Source: Bacteroidaceae bacterium
GTDB taxonomy: Bacteria; Bacteroidota; Bacteroidia; Bacteroidales; Bacteroidaceae
Reading direction: 5' to 3'
NCBI GenBank assembly: GCA_017522785.1
Contig: JAFWYF010000001.1
Coordinates: 124,001-188,000 of the forward strand
Length of the DNA stretch: 64,000 nt
Shown: positions 34,382 through 44,637 of the stretch, in pieces
Layout: each line of letters starts with the position of its first letter
Numbering within the stretch: the stretch's first letter is position 1
Notes under the pieces: generated by a model
Databases searched by the model: none
What the model was told of the DNA's origin: nothing
Seen by the model: the letters and a program-made list of their open reading frames with translations, nothing else
Translations under genes and position numbers: made by a program

Positions 34382-35506
34382 ATGAAAAAAGCACTCTTTA
34401 TAGACCGCGATGGTACGATAATTGTGGAACCTCCTATAACAGAGCAGGTAGATACTCTTGAGCAATTGGAATTTTTGCCGGGAGCAATCGGTGCATTATC
34501 CAAAATTGCGGAACTCGATTTTGAGTTGGTATTGGCAAGTAATCAGGATGGTTTGGGTACAAGTAGCTATCCTTTAGAACAGTTTAATGTGATACATAAT
34601 AAAATGCTATCTACATTATCGGGAGAAGGTGTCTCATTTGCCGACCAACTTATAGACAACCACTATAAAACAGATAATTCGCCTAATCGTAAACCGGGAA
34701 CAGGCATGTTTGCCAAATATATGAGTGGGGAATATGATTTATCAAACTCCTATGTTATAGGTGATAGATTAACCGATGTTGAGTTGGCTAAGAATCTTGG
34801 TACAAAGGCTATTCTCATAACAAGTGATGCACATCGCATCGATGAGATGCGTCTTTTGCCTTATGCCGATGTTTGTGTACTTGCAACAGATAGTTGGCAC
34901 AAAATTGCAGAGTTCTTGCGTTGTGGCGAGCGTCGAGCTACTGTTGTTCGCAAAACAAAAGAGACTGATATTGAAATAACAATTGACATTGATGGTAAAG
35001 GATATTCCGATATTGATACGGGGTTGAATTTTCTCAATCACATGCTGGACCAGATAGTTCATCATGCTGGTGTTTCGCTTATGGTAGAAGCCAAAGGCGA
35101 TTTACAAGTCGATGAGCATCATACTATGGAAGATGTTGCAATTGTGCTAGGCGAGGCAATAACAAAAGCTTTGGGCAACAAACGTGGTATCGGGCGTTAT
35201 GGCTTCGTGTTGCCAATGGACGAGAGCAGAGCATTGGTGCTGTTGGACTTCGGAGGCAGAATAGATTTTAGTTGGAATGTGAATTTTACACGTGAGTATG
35301 TTGGTGATGTACCAACAGAAATGTTTAGCCACTTCTTCAAATCTTTGGCTGCTGCAATGAATTGTAATTTGCACATAGAGGCAAAAGGTGATAATAACCA
35401 TCACATAGCCGAAGGAATATTTAAGGCATTTGCACGTGCATTGCGAATGGCTGTCAAGCGTGAGCCGTTTAGTTATGAACTGCCAAGTAGTAAAGGATTG
35501 TTATGA
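34382..35506 (+). CDS. hisB: Bifunctional histidinol-phosphatase / imidazoleglycerol-phosphate dehydratase
   Basis: This two-domain enzyme carries two steps of the pathway. The N-terminal HAD domain (about residues 1-165) has FIDRDGTIIVEPP and the VIGDRLTDVELA motif and removes phosphate from histidinol phosphate. The C-terminal domain (about 185-374) has LNHMLDQIVHHAG, DEHHTMEDVAIVLG and NNHHIAEGIFKAFARAL, the manganese-binding motifs of the dehydratase. The fused form matches enterobacteria and many Bacteroidota. Its TGA overlaps the hisH start. Confidence 0.97.
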   Translation: MKKALFIDRDGTIIVEPPITEQVDTLEQLEFLPGAIGALSKIAELDFELVLASNQDGLGTSSYPLEQFNVIHNKMLSTLSGEGVSFADQLIDNHYKTDNSPNRKPGTGMFAKYMSGEYDLSNSYVIGDRLTDVELAKNLGTKAILITSDAHRIDEMRLLPYADVCVLATDSWHKIAEFLRCGERRATVVRKTKETDIEITIDIDGKGYSDIDTGLNFLNHMLDQIVHHAGVSLMVEAKGDLQVDEHHTMEDVAIVLGEAITKALGNKRGIGRYGFVLPMDESRALVLLDFGGRIDFSWNVNFTREYVGDVPTEMFSHFFKSLAAAMNCNLHIEAKGDNNHHIAEGIFKAFARALRMAVKREPFSYELPSSKGLL

Positions 35507-36093
35507 TTGCAATAATTGATTATGATACAGGCAATTTGCGTTCAGTTTGCAATGCATTGGAACGCATCGGTGCAAAATATTGTGTAACAGATGACGTTGC
35601 TGTAATACGTTCTGCCGATAAAGTGCTATTGCCCGGTGTTGGAGAGGCTTCATCGGCAATGAGTAAATTAAAGGAACGTGGCTTGTGTAACGTAATCAAA
35701 GAACTTACTCAGCCGGTTTTGGGCATTTGTATTGGAATGCAGTTAATGTGTATGCACAGCGAAGAGGGTGATGTCGATTGTTTAGGTATCTTTCCAACAG
35801 GTGTACGTCGTTTTATTGCCGATAGAGAACATGGAGTGAAGGTTCCACACATGGGTTGGAATCGAATAAATAATCTGAAATCTCCACTTTTTAAAGATAT
35901 CGACGAAGGTGCTTTTGTCTATTTTGTTCACTCCTTTGCTCCCGATGTGTGCGATGAGGCTATTTCGCTCTCATGTAATGGCAGACAATTTGCCTCGGCA
36001 TTGGCAAAAGGTAATTTTTATGGAACTCAGTTTCACCCCGAAAAGAGCGGTGATGTCGGAGAACAGATATTGAAAAATTTTATTGAACTATGA
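35503..36093 (+). CDS. hisH: Imidazole glycerol phosphate synthase, glutaminase subunit
   Basis: HisH releases ammonia from glutamine for HisF. The 196-residue protein is a class I amidotransferase with IIDYDTGNLRSV, LPGVGEAS, the nucleophile cysteine in LGICIGMQLM and the His-Glu pair in GTQFHPEKSG. The start overlaps hisB and its end overlaps the hisA start by four bases (ATGA). Confidence 0.97.
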   Translation: MIAIIDYDTGNLRSVCNALERIGAKYCVTDDVAVIRSADKVLLPGVGEASSAMSKLKERGLCNVIKELTQPVLGICIGMQLMCMHSEEGDVDCLGIFPTGVRRFIADREHGVKVPHMGWNRINNLKSPLFKDIDEGAFVYFVHSFAPDVCDEAISLSCNGRQFASALAKGNFYGTQFHPEKSGDVGEQILKNFIEL

Positions 36094-36818
36094 TGGAATT
36101 AATACCTGCTATAGATTTAATAGATGGCCGTTGCGTACGTCTTACACAGGGCGATTATGAAAAAACGAAGGTATATAGTGAGAATCCTATCGATATGGCA
36201 AAGCGATATGCCGATAGTGGAGTACGTCGTCTGCATGTAGTAGACCTCGATGGCGCAAAAGCTAAAGAACCTTGTAATTTACGCGTTTTGGAACAGATTG
36301 CAACAGCAACATCATTGGACATAGAATGGGGTGGTGGCATTAAGAGTACCGATGCTTTGTGTTCTGCTATAAATGCCGGCGCGTCGCGCGTTATATGTGG
36401 TAGTGTTGCAGTTGACAATAGAGAACTTTTTGCGCAATGGTTGCAAGAATATGGCTCGCACCGGGTTATCTTGGGTGCCGATGTTCGTAACGGCAAAGTG
36501 GCAACTCATGGATGGCTCAAAGATGGTGGGGTAGGCGTAGAGGAACTTGTAGAATCTTTTCTGCCTTGTGGCTTGTCGCAACTCATCTGCACCGATATAA
36601 CAAAAGATGGTATGATGCAAGGACCCAATTTCCCTTTATACAAGGATTTGCAGGAGCGTTATCCAATGGTGAATGTAACGCTGAGTGGTGGAATCAGCTC
36701 CATGAGAGATATTCAGCAGGCGCATGAAATGGGTTTGCGTGCTGTGATAATAGGAAAAGCAATATATGAGGGCTCAATAACTCTTAATGATTTAGAACAA
36801 TGGTTGCAAAACGTATAA
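36090..36818 (+). CDS. hisA: Phosphoribosylformimino-AICAR ribotide isomerase
   Basis: HisA is a TIM-barrel isomerase that opens the ribose ring in the fourth step. The 242-residue product has LIPAIDLIDGRCVRLTQGDY, VDLDGAKA, GGGIKS, the catalytic Asp in CTDITKDGMMQGPN and LSGGISSM. A second ATG lies one codon later. It overlaps hisF by 19 bases. Confidence 0.96.
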   Translation: MMELIPAIDLIDGRCVRLTQGDYEKTKVYSENPIDMAKRYADSGVRRLHVVDLDGAKAKEPCNLRVLEQIATATSLDIEWGGGIKSTDALCSAINAGASRVICGSVAVDNRELFAQWLQEYGSHRVILGADVRNGKVATHGWLKDGGVGVEELVESFLPCGLSQLICTDITKDGMMQGPNFPLYKDLQERYPMVNVTLSGGISSMRDIQQAHEMGLRAVIIGKAIYEGSITLNDLEQWLQNV

Positions 36819-37555
36819 TACCATGCCTCGATGTTAAAGATGGGCGCACAGTGAAAGGTGTGAATTTTCTGCAATTGCAAGATGTGGGCGATGCTGTAGA
36901 ACTTGGGAAACTTTATGCAGAGCAGGGCGCCGATGAACTTGTATATTTGGATATAAGTGCAACTGTCGAAGGACGAAATACTTTTACCTCTCTTGTAGAG
37001 TGCATAGCACTTAATATAAACATCCCTTTTACTGTTGGCGGTGGCATATCTACAATTGACGATGCGGCACGTCTGCTAGATGTCGGTGCCGATAAAATAT
37101 CAATAAATAGCGCTGCGGTACGAAATCCGTCGTTAATTGACGAGATAGCATCTAAGTATGGAAGTCAATTTGTTGTTCTGGCGGTAGATGCAAAAAGCAT
37201 AGATGGCAAATATTTTATAACAACTCATGGCGGAAGGCAAATGACGGAACGTGAGCTTTTTGAATGGGTACGTGAAGGACAAGAGCGTGGTGCCGGAGAA
37301 ATTCTTTTGACGTCGATGGACCACGATGGAACTCGTTGTGGCTATCCATGCGAACTATTTGCTGAACTATCGGAACAATTGTCAATCCCAATAATAGCAT
37401 CAGGTGGCGCAGGTTCTGTTTCGGATATTGTAGATGTTTTGTCTAAAGGACGTGCTGATGCCGCTTTGGCTGCCAGTATATTTCACTATGGTGAGATAAC
37501 AGTTGGAGAACTAAAAAAGGAATTGATGAAACATGGAATAAATGTGAGAATATAA
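36800..37555 (+). CDS. hisF: Imidazole glycerol phosphate synthase, cyclase subunit
   Basis: HisF uses ammonia from HisH to form imidazole glycerol phosphate and AICAR. The 251-residue TIM barrel has RIIPCLDVKDGRTVKGVNF with the catalytic aspartate, VYLDISAT, VGGGIST, DKISINSAAV, LLTSMDHDGT with the second catalytic aspartate and IASGGAGS. Confidence 0.97.
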   Translation: MVAKRIIPCLDVKDGRTVKGVNFLQLQDVGDAVELGKLYAEQGADELVYLDISATVEGRNTFTSLVECIALNINIPFTVGGGISTIDDAARLLDVGADKISINSAAVRNPSLIDEIASKYGSQFVVLAVDAKSIDGKYFITTHGGRQMTERELFEWVREGQERGAGEILLTSMDHDGTRCGYPCELFAELSEQLSIPIIASGGAGSVSDIVDVLSKGRADAALAASIFHYGEITVGELKKELMKHGINVRI

Positions 37556-37589
37556 GAATAATAGTGTCGTAAATAAATAATATGTTGAT

Positions 37590-38189
37590 ATGAAATTTTC
37601 AGATTTTGATTTATCCAAAAATAGTGATGGTCTGTTGCCTGTTATCGTACAAGATAGTGCAACATTAAAGGTTCTCATGGTTGCATATATGAACGAAGAG
37701 GCTTTTGAAAAGAGTGTAACAACCGGAAAAGCAACCTTCTTCAGCCGTTCTCGTGGTACTTTGTGGACAAAAGGAGAAACAAGCGGAAACTATATTGAAA
37801 TTGTAGCAATGTACCCCGATTGCGATAAAGATACACTTTTGCTCATGGGGAAACCCTATGGGCCTGCATGTCATCGTAACACTGTCAGTTGTTTCGACAC
37901 CCCAAACAACGAGGGCTTTATAAGAAAATTGCAGGCTGTCATACAGCAACGACATAAAGATATGCCCGAAGGCTCCTACACTACACATCTTTTTAATAAA
38001 GGGGTAAATAAAATTGCGCAGAAAGTTGGAGAAGAGGCTGTGGAGACAGTGATAGAGGCAATTGATAACAATAAAGAGCGCTATTTATACGAGGCCAGCG
38101 ACCTAATATATCATTTGCTGGTGTTAAATGAGCAAATGGGCTTTTCCCTTGCTGACATAGAAGAAGAACTTGCGAAAAGACATAAATAA
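37590..38189 (+). CDS. hisIE: Bifunctional phosphoribosyl-AMP cyclohydrolase / phosphoribosyl-ATP pyrophosphatase
   Basis: This fusion carries steps two and three of the pathway. The HisI part (about residues 1-110) has LPVIVQDSATLKVLMVAYMNEEA, SRSRGTLWTKGETSGN, the metal-binding DCDKDTLLL and the CHRNTVSCF motif. The HisE part (about 115-199) has TTHLFNKGVNKIAQKVGEEAVETVIEA, an all-helical MazG-like fold. It completes the set of biosynthetic genes in the operon. Confidence 0.97.
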   Translation: MKFSDFDLSKNSDGLLPVIVQDSATLKVLMVAYMNEEAFEKSVTTGKATFFSRSRGTLWTKGETSGNYIEIVAMYPDCDKDTLLLMGKPYGPACHRNTVSCFDTPNNEGFIRKLQAVIQQRHKDMPEGSYTTHLFNKGVNKIAQKVGEEAVETVIEAIDNNKERYLYEASDLIYHLLVLNEQMGFSLADIEEELAKRHK

Positions 38190-38197
38190 TTTTGTAT

Positions 38198-38566
38198 ATG
38201 AATAGATTTTCTGTTTCTGTCTTTGCTTTACTACTTATATCTTTCCTTGCTACATGTAAAAGCAACAAAGAGGAAAAGAGCGCAAATCCTTTGTGGGGGT
38301 TGTGGTTGCAGGTAGAGCCTGTAACCTCCTCAAAATGTGAGTTGATGTTTAACGAGGACTTTTCGGGCTTTGTTTTCAATGCCGATACTTTAGTAAGTCA
38401 AACAACTTGGTCGCACAATGATGTTTTAAAAGTGAATTACTCTGCAAACTCGATACATGGTGTTGTTGAGACAGTAGTTTATGATTGCATTTTGAATGCT
38501 GACACTCTTGTTTTGAATGATAAATCCTCGTTAGCCTGTAAACGTTATTTGCGAGTGAAAGAGTAA
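38198..38566 (+). CDS. Small lipocalin-like lipoprotein
   Basis: The 122-residue product has a lipoprotein signal (MNRFSVSVFALLLISFLATC) and a short beta-rich domain (LWGLWLQVE...GFVFNADTLV...LVLNDKSSLACKRYLRV) like those of lipocalin-like proteins of Bacteroidales. It follows hisIE by eight bases and may be co-transcribed with the his operon, but has no obvious role in histidine synthesis. The frame also has a TTG two codons upstream; I prefer the ATG. Confidence 0.7.
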   Translation: MNRFSVSVFALLLISFLATCKSNKEEKSANPLWGLWLQVEPVTSSKCELMFNEDFSGFVFNADTLVSQTTWSHNDVLKVNYSANSIHGVVETVVYDCILNADTLVLNDKSSLACKRYLRVKE

Positions 38567-38645
38567 CATGAAAAATGCGTAAAATAATTATTAACATCCT
38601 GCTTTTTTTCTTGCCAAAAGTGAATAGGGTGTAAAATTTCTTTTT

Positions 38646-38690
38646 TATCTTTGCGGTGCAGAATTGTTTTTCTGCACCGTATTGTTTTTA
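38646..38690 (+). promoter_or_regulatory. pyrG promoter element with overlapping hairpin and U-tract
   Basis: TATCTTTG (38646-38653) is a full -7 match. It abuts a perfect 10-bp inverted repeat (38654-38663 with 38670-38679) with a 6-base loop, followed by TATTGTTTTTAAT. The transcript should start within the left arm, so the first RNA bases could form a short hairpin with a U-tract. This may be a leader attenuator, as is known for pyrG in Firmicutes by another mechanism. No clear -33 element is visible. Confidence 0.5.
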
Positions 38691-38708
38691 ATCTACAAAT
38701 ACACCTAG

Positions 38709-40358
<1,650 letters not shown>

Positions 40359-40386
40359 ATAAGGAACGTATTAGTTTAAATTATAT

Positions 40387-40420
40387 GCGGGAACAGTAGT
40401 CAAATGACTATTGTTCCCGC
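40387..40420 (+). terminator. Terminator of pyrG
   Basis: Two 16-base arms pair with one G-U around a tight turn, 28 bases after the pyrG stop, and are followed by TTAATTTTAT. Confidence 0.87.
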
Positions 40421-40455
40421 TTAATTTTATAAAGTAATAAGAATTAAGTTTTATT

Positions 40456-40523
40456 AACTAATAAAATTAGTTATGTAACTATAGAATTTAGTTTATTTGT
40501 GGTGTGAACTAAAAATAATAGTT
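40456..40523 (+). promoter_or_regulatory. Three copies of dyad AACTA-N7-TAGTT before blaI
   Basis: Three 17-bp dyads with identical half-sites lie at 40456-40472, 40477-40493 and 40507-40523. The last ends four bases before the blaI start and covers the ribosome binding region. Their number and place fit operators for the BlaI-like repressor encoded directly downstream. Spacing between copies is about 21 and 30 bases. Confidence 0.7.
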
Positions 40524-40527
40524 TTAT

Positions 40528-40884
40528 ATGAAAGGATTAACAAAACGCGAAGAGGAAATAATGAATCTCTTTTGGAACAAAGGTCCCATGTTTGTGAAGG
40601 AACTTATAACCTATTTTGATGAGCCTAAGCCACACTTTAACACTATTTCTACAATAGTGCGTGGTTTGGAAGAAAAAGGTTTTGTGGCTCATAAGGTTTT
40701 TGGAAATACATATCAGTATTATGCGGCAGTAGGGGAAAATGAGTATGGTAGAAATACTCTTAAGAGTATTGTAAACAGATACTTTGGCAGTTCATATTTG
40801 AATGCTGTTTCTTCTTTGGTTGAAGAAGAGAAAATTTCTCTAGATGAATTAAAAGAACTCATTAAGAAAGTAGAAAATTCTTAA
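40528..40884 (+). CDS. BlaI/MecI family transcriptional repressor
   Basis: The 118-residue protein has a winged helix (MKGLTKREEEIMNLFWNKGPMFVKELITYF) and the PKPHFNTISTIVRGLEEKGFVAHKVFGNTYQYYA segment of BlaI repressors, then a helical dimerisation end. These repressors are cleaved or released when a partner M56 peptidase is activated. The partner follows after 10 bases. Likely targets are the three dyads just upstream, so autoregulation is expected. Confidence 0.92.
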   Translation: MKGLTKREEEIMNLFWNKGPMFVKELITYFDEPKPHFNTISTIVRGLEEKGFVAHKVFGNTYQYYAAVGENEYGRNTLKSIVNRYFGSSYLNAVSSLVEEEKISLDELKELIKKVENS

Positions 40885-40894
40885 TTATAAGCTA

Positions 40895-43351
40895 ATGGAA
40901 GCTCTGTTTCTATATCTTATTAAGTCTTCACTAATATTGGCTTTGTCAATGGTGTTGTTTCTGCTATTAATGACAAAGGAGACTTTTCATGGCTTTAATC
41001 GTTCTTTAATTCATATAATTTCAGTTTTGTCCTTGGTGTTGCCAATTGTAAATATTGGTATGTACACGCCATTTTCAAAAATTGGAGTTACATTAGAGAA
41101 TTTATTTGGTATTGGTACCACTACTGCAGATATTTCTGAAGTTGTTATAGATTATAACCAACCATTGATAACATACAATACTGTACATCCCGCAGTTGTT
41201 TATGATACATCTGTTTTTGATGCTCTCACTCCTTTTAATTATGCTGCTATAATATACTTTGGTGTAGCTGTAGTTTTGCTGTTACGTCTTGTGTATATGT
41301 ATATATGCGTAGTTCGCAAGATAAATAGATGTAATCGCGAAATGAATACGTCCTATGAACTGCGAAATGCTGTATTATTAACTCACAACGGAAAGGAGAA
41401 GCCTTTCAGTTGGTTTAGGTGGATAGTATGTTCAAAAGAAGACCTTTCCGATGGAGGTCGTGAAATAGTTGCTCACGAAATGGCACATGTGCGTAAAATG
41501 CACTCTTTGGATATTCTCTTTGTCGATTTATTGATTATTCTGCAGTGGTTTAATCCAATGGTTTGGATAATGAAGAATGTTCTAAAAGATATTCATGAGT
41601 ATGAGGCCGATGAAGCTGTCATAGCAGGTGGTGCAGATATAAAACATTATCAACTTTTAATAATAAAAAAAGCCGTTGGCGCAAGGCTCTACTCTATTGC
41701 CAACAGCTTTAATCACAGTTTAACTAAAAAACGTATCACTATGATGTGCAAGAAAAAGTCTAATTCGTGGCGATGTGTAAGGGCTTTATACATTGTGCCT
41801 ATCGCTCTGTTTGTTGCTTGCTCCTTTTCTTCCGAAAAGAAGAATGACAAATCTGGAAACAAAGTTAATGAAAATGTTGCAACAATTGAAGTTTATGTAC
41901 CTGAAAATGTTGCCGACTCTATTGTTGAGGTGCTTGACATTGTTAATAAACCTGATACTCTTGCCGAGTATCCCGGTGGCACGGTTGCACTTATGAAATA
42001 TCTGCAAGAGAATGTAAAATATCCAGCGGAGGCTCGTGAACAGAATATGCAAGGAAAGTGCTACGTACAGTTTGTAGTAAAAGGAGATGGTTGCATAGAC
42101 TGTGTGAATGTAGCACGTAGTAGTGGTTCGCAACTGCTCGATGAAGAGGCTGTTAGAGTGATAAAATCTTTACCCCGATGGAATGCAGCGAAGCACAATG
42201 GCAAGGAGGTGAATTCACAATTTACATTGCCTGTTTATTTCAGACTTGCAGGTGGTGAGGCTCCGGCAAAGAAGAGTGAAGTTAAGGATTGCGAAAAAAT
42301 ACCTTCGCAAGCAACTGTGCATGTAAATCTCAATGACAAAGAGATTTATCAGGTAGTAGAGGAGCAACCGCAGTTTGTCGGTGGCACCGCGGGGCTTAAT
42401 GACTATTTAATTCAGAATATCAGAGTACGCGAAGAGTGGTACAACGATAATTCTTTCAAAAAGGATGCTTTTATCTCCTTGGTTATACATAAGGATGGCT
42501 CTATAAGTGAACCTAAGATTTTGATAAGTTCGGGTAATAGCGACTACGATAAAGAACTATTGCGCGTTGTTTCTGAAATGCCTAAATGGAAACCGGGAAA
42601 AATGCATGGTGAGCCTGTGTGTGTAAGGCATAATATAGCTGTTTCGCAAAGTTCAATACATTCAAGGTACAATGAACTGCAAAAAAATACAAAGGATACG
42701 GTTAAAACAGCGTTACATTTCGTACAGGCGGAACCAACAGAAAATATTCAAGATACTGTAAACGCTGCAGTTATATTCGATAACAATGCAGGACAGCCTC
42801 TGTATATCGTAGATGGTGTACATCTAGACAATTATACTGGCAACACTAATGATATAGAGTCAATTACTGTGTTGAAAAGTGATGTGGCAATATCTCTCTA
42901 TGGTGATAGTGGAAAAGATGGTGCCGTCATTATGACAACAAAGAGAGGTACTGTAGATTCTAAAAAAACTAAGATAAAGGTTGATGTTAGAGTAAAGGAT
43001 GGTTTTATAAATATAGCATATGCATCTCCTCAAAAAGTAGTTCATAAGAAGATTGAATATACACTAAGCCATATTCCCATTGAGGCTTTTAAATATTACG
43101 AAGAGGTCGTATGCTTTTTCAGGCTTAATGTTGATTCGAAAGGTCGTACAAATGCTGTTTCCGACCATAGGATGAATATTAAATATAATTATTCGGAGTA
43201 TAACGACGAGATGCTTGAATTGCGTGGTGAGTACTCGCGTTTGTTTATGGAAGAGGCTGTGCGCATTGCTGGCACTTTTATTGATACTCTAGACGATAAT
43301 AGCTATAAGGATGGTGCAGATGTAATGGCCAATGTTCTTTTTCGTATGTGA
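40895..43351 (+). CDS. BlaR1-like M56 peptidase with TonB C-terminal domains and plug-like segment
   Basis: The 818-residue protein has an N-terminal membrane part with an M56 zinc peptidase site HEMAH (194-198) and the downstream glutamate in HEYEADEAV, then a membrane helix (about 294-311). The periplasmic part holds two TonB C-terminal-like domains (about 355-450 and 485-585) and a segment at 634-686 that reads like a SusC receptor plug (PLYIVDGV, NDIESITVLK, SLYGDSGKDGAVIMTTKRG), then a unique tail. It is expected to sense an envelope signal and act on the BlaI-like repressor encoded upstream. No beta-lactamase gene is adjacent; a class C-like hydrolase lies about 6 kb away. Confidence 0.9.
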   Translation: MEALFLYLIKSSLILALSMVLFLLLMTKETFHGFNRSLIHIISVLSLVLPIVNIGMYTPFSKIGVTLENLFGIGTTTADISEVVIDYNQPLITYNTVHPAVVYDTSVFDALTPFNYAAIIYFGVAVVLLLRLVYMYICVVRKINRCNREMNTSYELRNAVLLTHNGKEKPFSWFRWIVCSKEDLSDGGREIVAHEMAHVRKMHSLDILFVDLLIILQWFNPMVWIMKNVLKDIHEYEADEAVIAGGADIKHYQLLIIKKAVGARLYSIANSFNHSLTKKRITMMCKKKSNSWRCVRALYIVPIALFVACSFSSEKKNDKSGNKVNENVATIEVYVPENVADSIVEVLDIVNKPDTLAEYPGGTVALMKYLQENVKYPAEAREQNMQGKCYVQFVVKGDGCIDCVNVARSSGSQLLDEEAVRVIKSLPRWNAAKHNGKEVNSQFTLPVYFRLAGGEAPAKKSEVKDCEKIPSQATVHVNLNDKEIYQVVEEQPQFVGGTAGLNDYLIQNIRVREEWYNDNSFKKDAFISLVIHKDGSISEPKILISSGNSDYDKELLRVVSEMPKWKPGKMHGEPVCVRHNIAVSQSSIHSRYNELQKNTKDTVKTALHFVQAEPTENIQDTVNAAVIFDNNAGQPLYIVDGVHLDNYTGNTNDIESITVLKSDVAISLYGDSGKDGAVIMTTKRGTVDSKKTKIKVDVRVKDGFINIAYASPQKVVHKKIEYTLSHIPIEAFKYYEEVVCFFRLNVDSKGRTNAVSDHRMNIKYNYSEYNDEMLELRGEYSRLFMEEAVRIAGTFIDTLDDNSYKDGADVMANVLFRM

Positions 43352-43399
43352 TTTTGGTAATAGCACGAATTTGTGAACATTTTGAACCGTTAGCATATA

Positions 43400-43442
43400 A
43401 ATACAGAAAGTGAGTCAAAACATTTGACTCACTTTCTGTATT
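43400..43442. terminator. Bidirectional terminator with 20-bp stem
   Basis: Two 20-base arms pair perfectly around a 3-base loop, between the M56 gene and the convergent leucine-rich-repeat gene. The right side runs into TTTATATTAT. Confidence 0.9.
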
Positions 43443-43446
43443 TATA

Positions 43447-44616
43447 TTATCTGTGCAACTCCTCTAGCAGTTTATACTCCTTCCAAATAGGTTTAAACTG
43501 GAATTGGTCTATAGTGCCTCTTGGTACGTAAATTTTTGAATTTATATCGGGTAGTGCCAAATCTGCTCCTATCTCAAAAGGCTTTGTGTGCTTTATATGA
43601 AGTTCCTTAATTGCTACACAGTTGGCAAAAGCAAACGATTCTACCTTTCTAATGCTTGTTGGCAGTTCTATCTCTTTTAGCGATACGCATCCATTGAACG
43701 CCGCCATTCCTATTATCTCCAGAGAATTGTTGAACTGTACATTTTCTAATCCTGTACATTTACTAAAGGCAAAAGAACCTATTTTCTTGGTACTTGCCGG
43801 CAATGATATGCTTTTTAGTGCAGTACATCCTCCAAACATATCTTCGGGTATCTCGTTCAAACAATCGGGTAACTTGGCCTTTTGCAACGATGTGCATAAT
43901 GATAAAATTCCTGCTTCCAGTTGTGTTATACTCTCCGGAATCTCTATATATTGTAGTGCTGTACAATTGCTGAATGCCAATGATGCAATACTCTCTAAAG
44001 TGCGTGGTAACTCTACAGCTGTGAGCGATTGACAATTGAAGAATGTTCCCTCTTCTATCCTTTTTATACTATTTGGAATGGCAATGCTTTCCAGTAAAGC
44101 GCATCCTTGAAATGCATATTTGCCAATATATTCTATTCTATCGGGTAACTCTATATTACTTATTCTTTTACAACGTGAGAAAGCCTCTTCTCCTATGCTT
44201 TTTAGTGTGTTTGGTAGCACCAATCTGGTTAGTCTATCACAACCCGATAGAGCTTTTCTCCCAATATGCGTTATACTATCTTGTATTATAAGTTCACTTA
44301 AAGCACGCTGTTGGACTAGCGCATAGTCGTCGATACTTGTAACATTGTAGCTTATTCCGTTTACATCAATTTTGTTGGGTATAACCAACCTCCCTTTGTA
44401 TTGGTAGCGGTTGGGTGAGTAGGGCTCTTTGTTCCTGCTATCCCATGTTAATACAGCCTCTCCTTTTTCTGTTATGCGAAAATGGAGTGGTGTGGTGTCG
44501 TTGAATACAACGGTAATGAGTGAGTCGTTTACTGTGGTAGATGTCTGCTTAATTGTAGGGACATTACCACATGCCACAAGAAAGAGTGTGGCAAATATAG
44601 CTACTATCTGTCGCAT
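43447..44616 (-). CDS. Leucine-rich repeat (BspA-type) lipoprotein
   Basis: The 389-residue protein has a lipoprotein signal (MRQIVAIFATLFLVAC) and about ten LRR_5 repeats of 23 residues (about 100-350) of the form LKSIGEEAFSRCKRISNIELP. The BspA family is found on the surface of Bacteroidales and in some protozoa and is linked to adhesion. The repeats are regular and intact. The gene follows fabG by 21 bases on the same strand and may share its transcript, though the link in function is not obvious. Confidence 0.85.
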   Translation of the reverse strand: MRQIVAIFATLFLVACGNVPTIKQTSTTVNDSLITVVFNDTTPLHFRITEKGEAVLTWDSRNKEPYSPNRYQYKGRLVIPNKIDVNGISYNVTSIDDYALVQQRALSELIIQDSITHIGRKALSGCDRLTRLVLPNTLKSIGEEAFSRCKRISNIELPDRIEYIGKYAFQGCALLESIAIPNSIKRIEEGTFFNCQSLTAVELPRTLESIASLAFSNCTALQYIEIPESITQLEAGILSLCTSLQKAKLPDCLNEIPEDMFGGCTALKSISLPASTKKIGSFAFSKCTGLENVQFNNSLEIIGMAAFNGCVSLKEIELPTSIRKVESFAFANCVAIKELHIKHTKPFEIGADLALPDINSKIYVPRGTIDQFQFKPIWKEYKLLEELHR

Positions 44617-44637
44617 TTCTCTTTTGTGAAAATGGTT

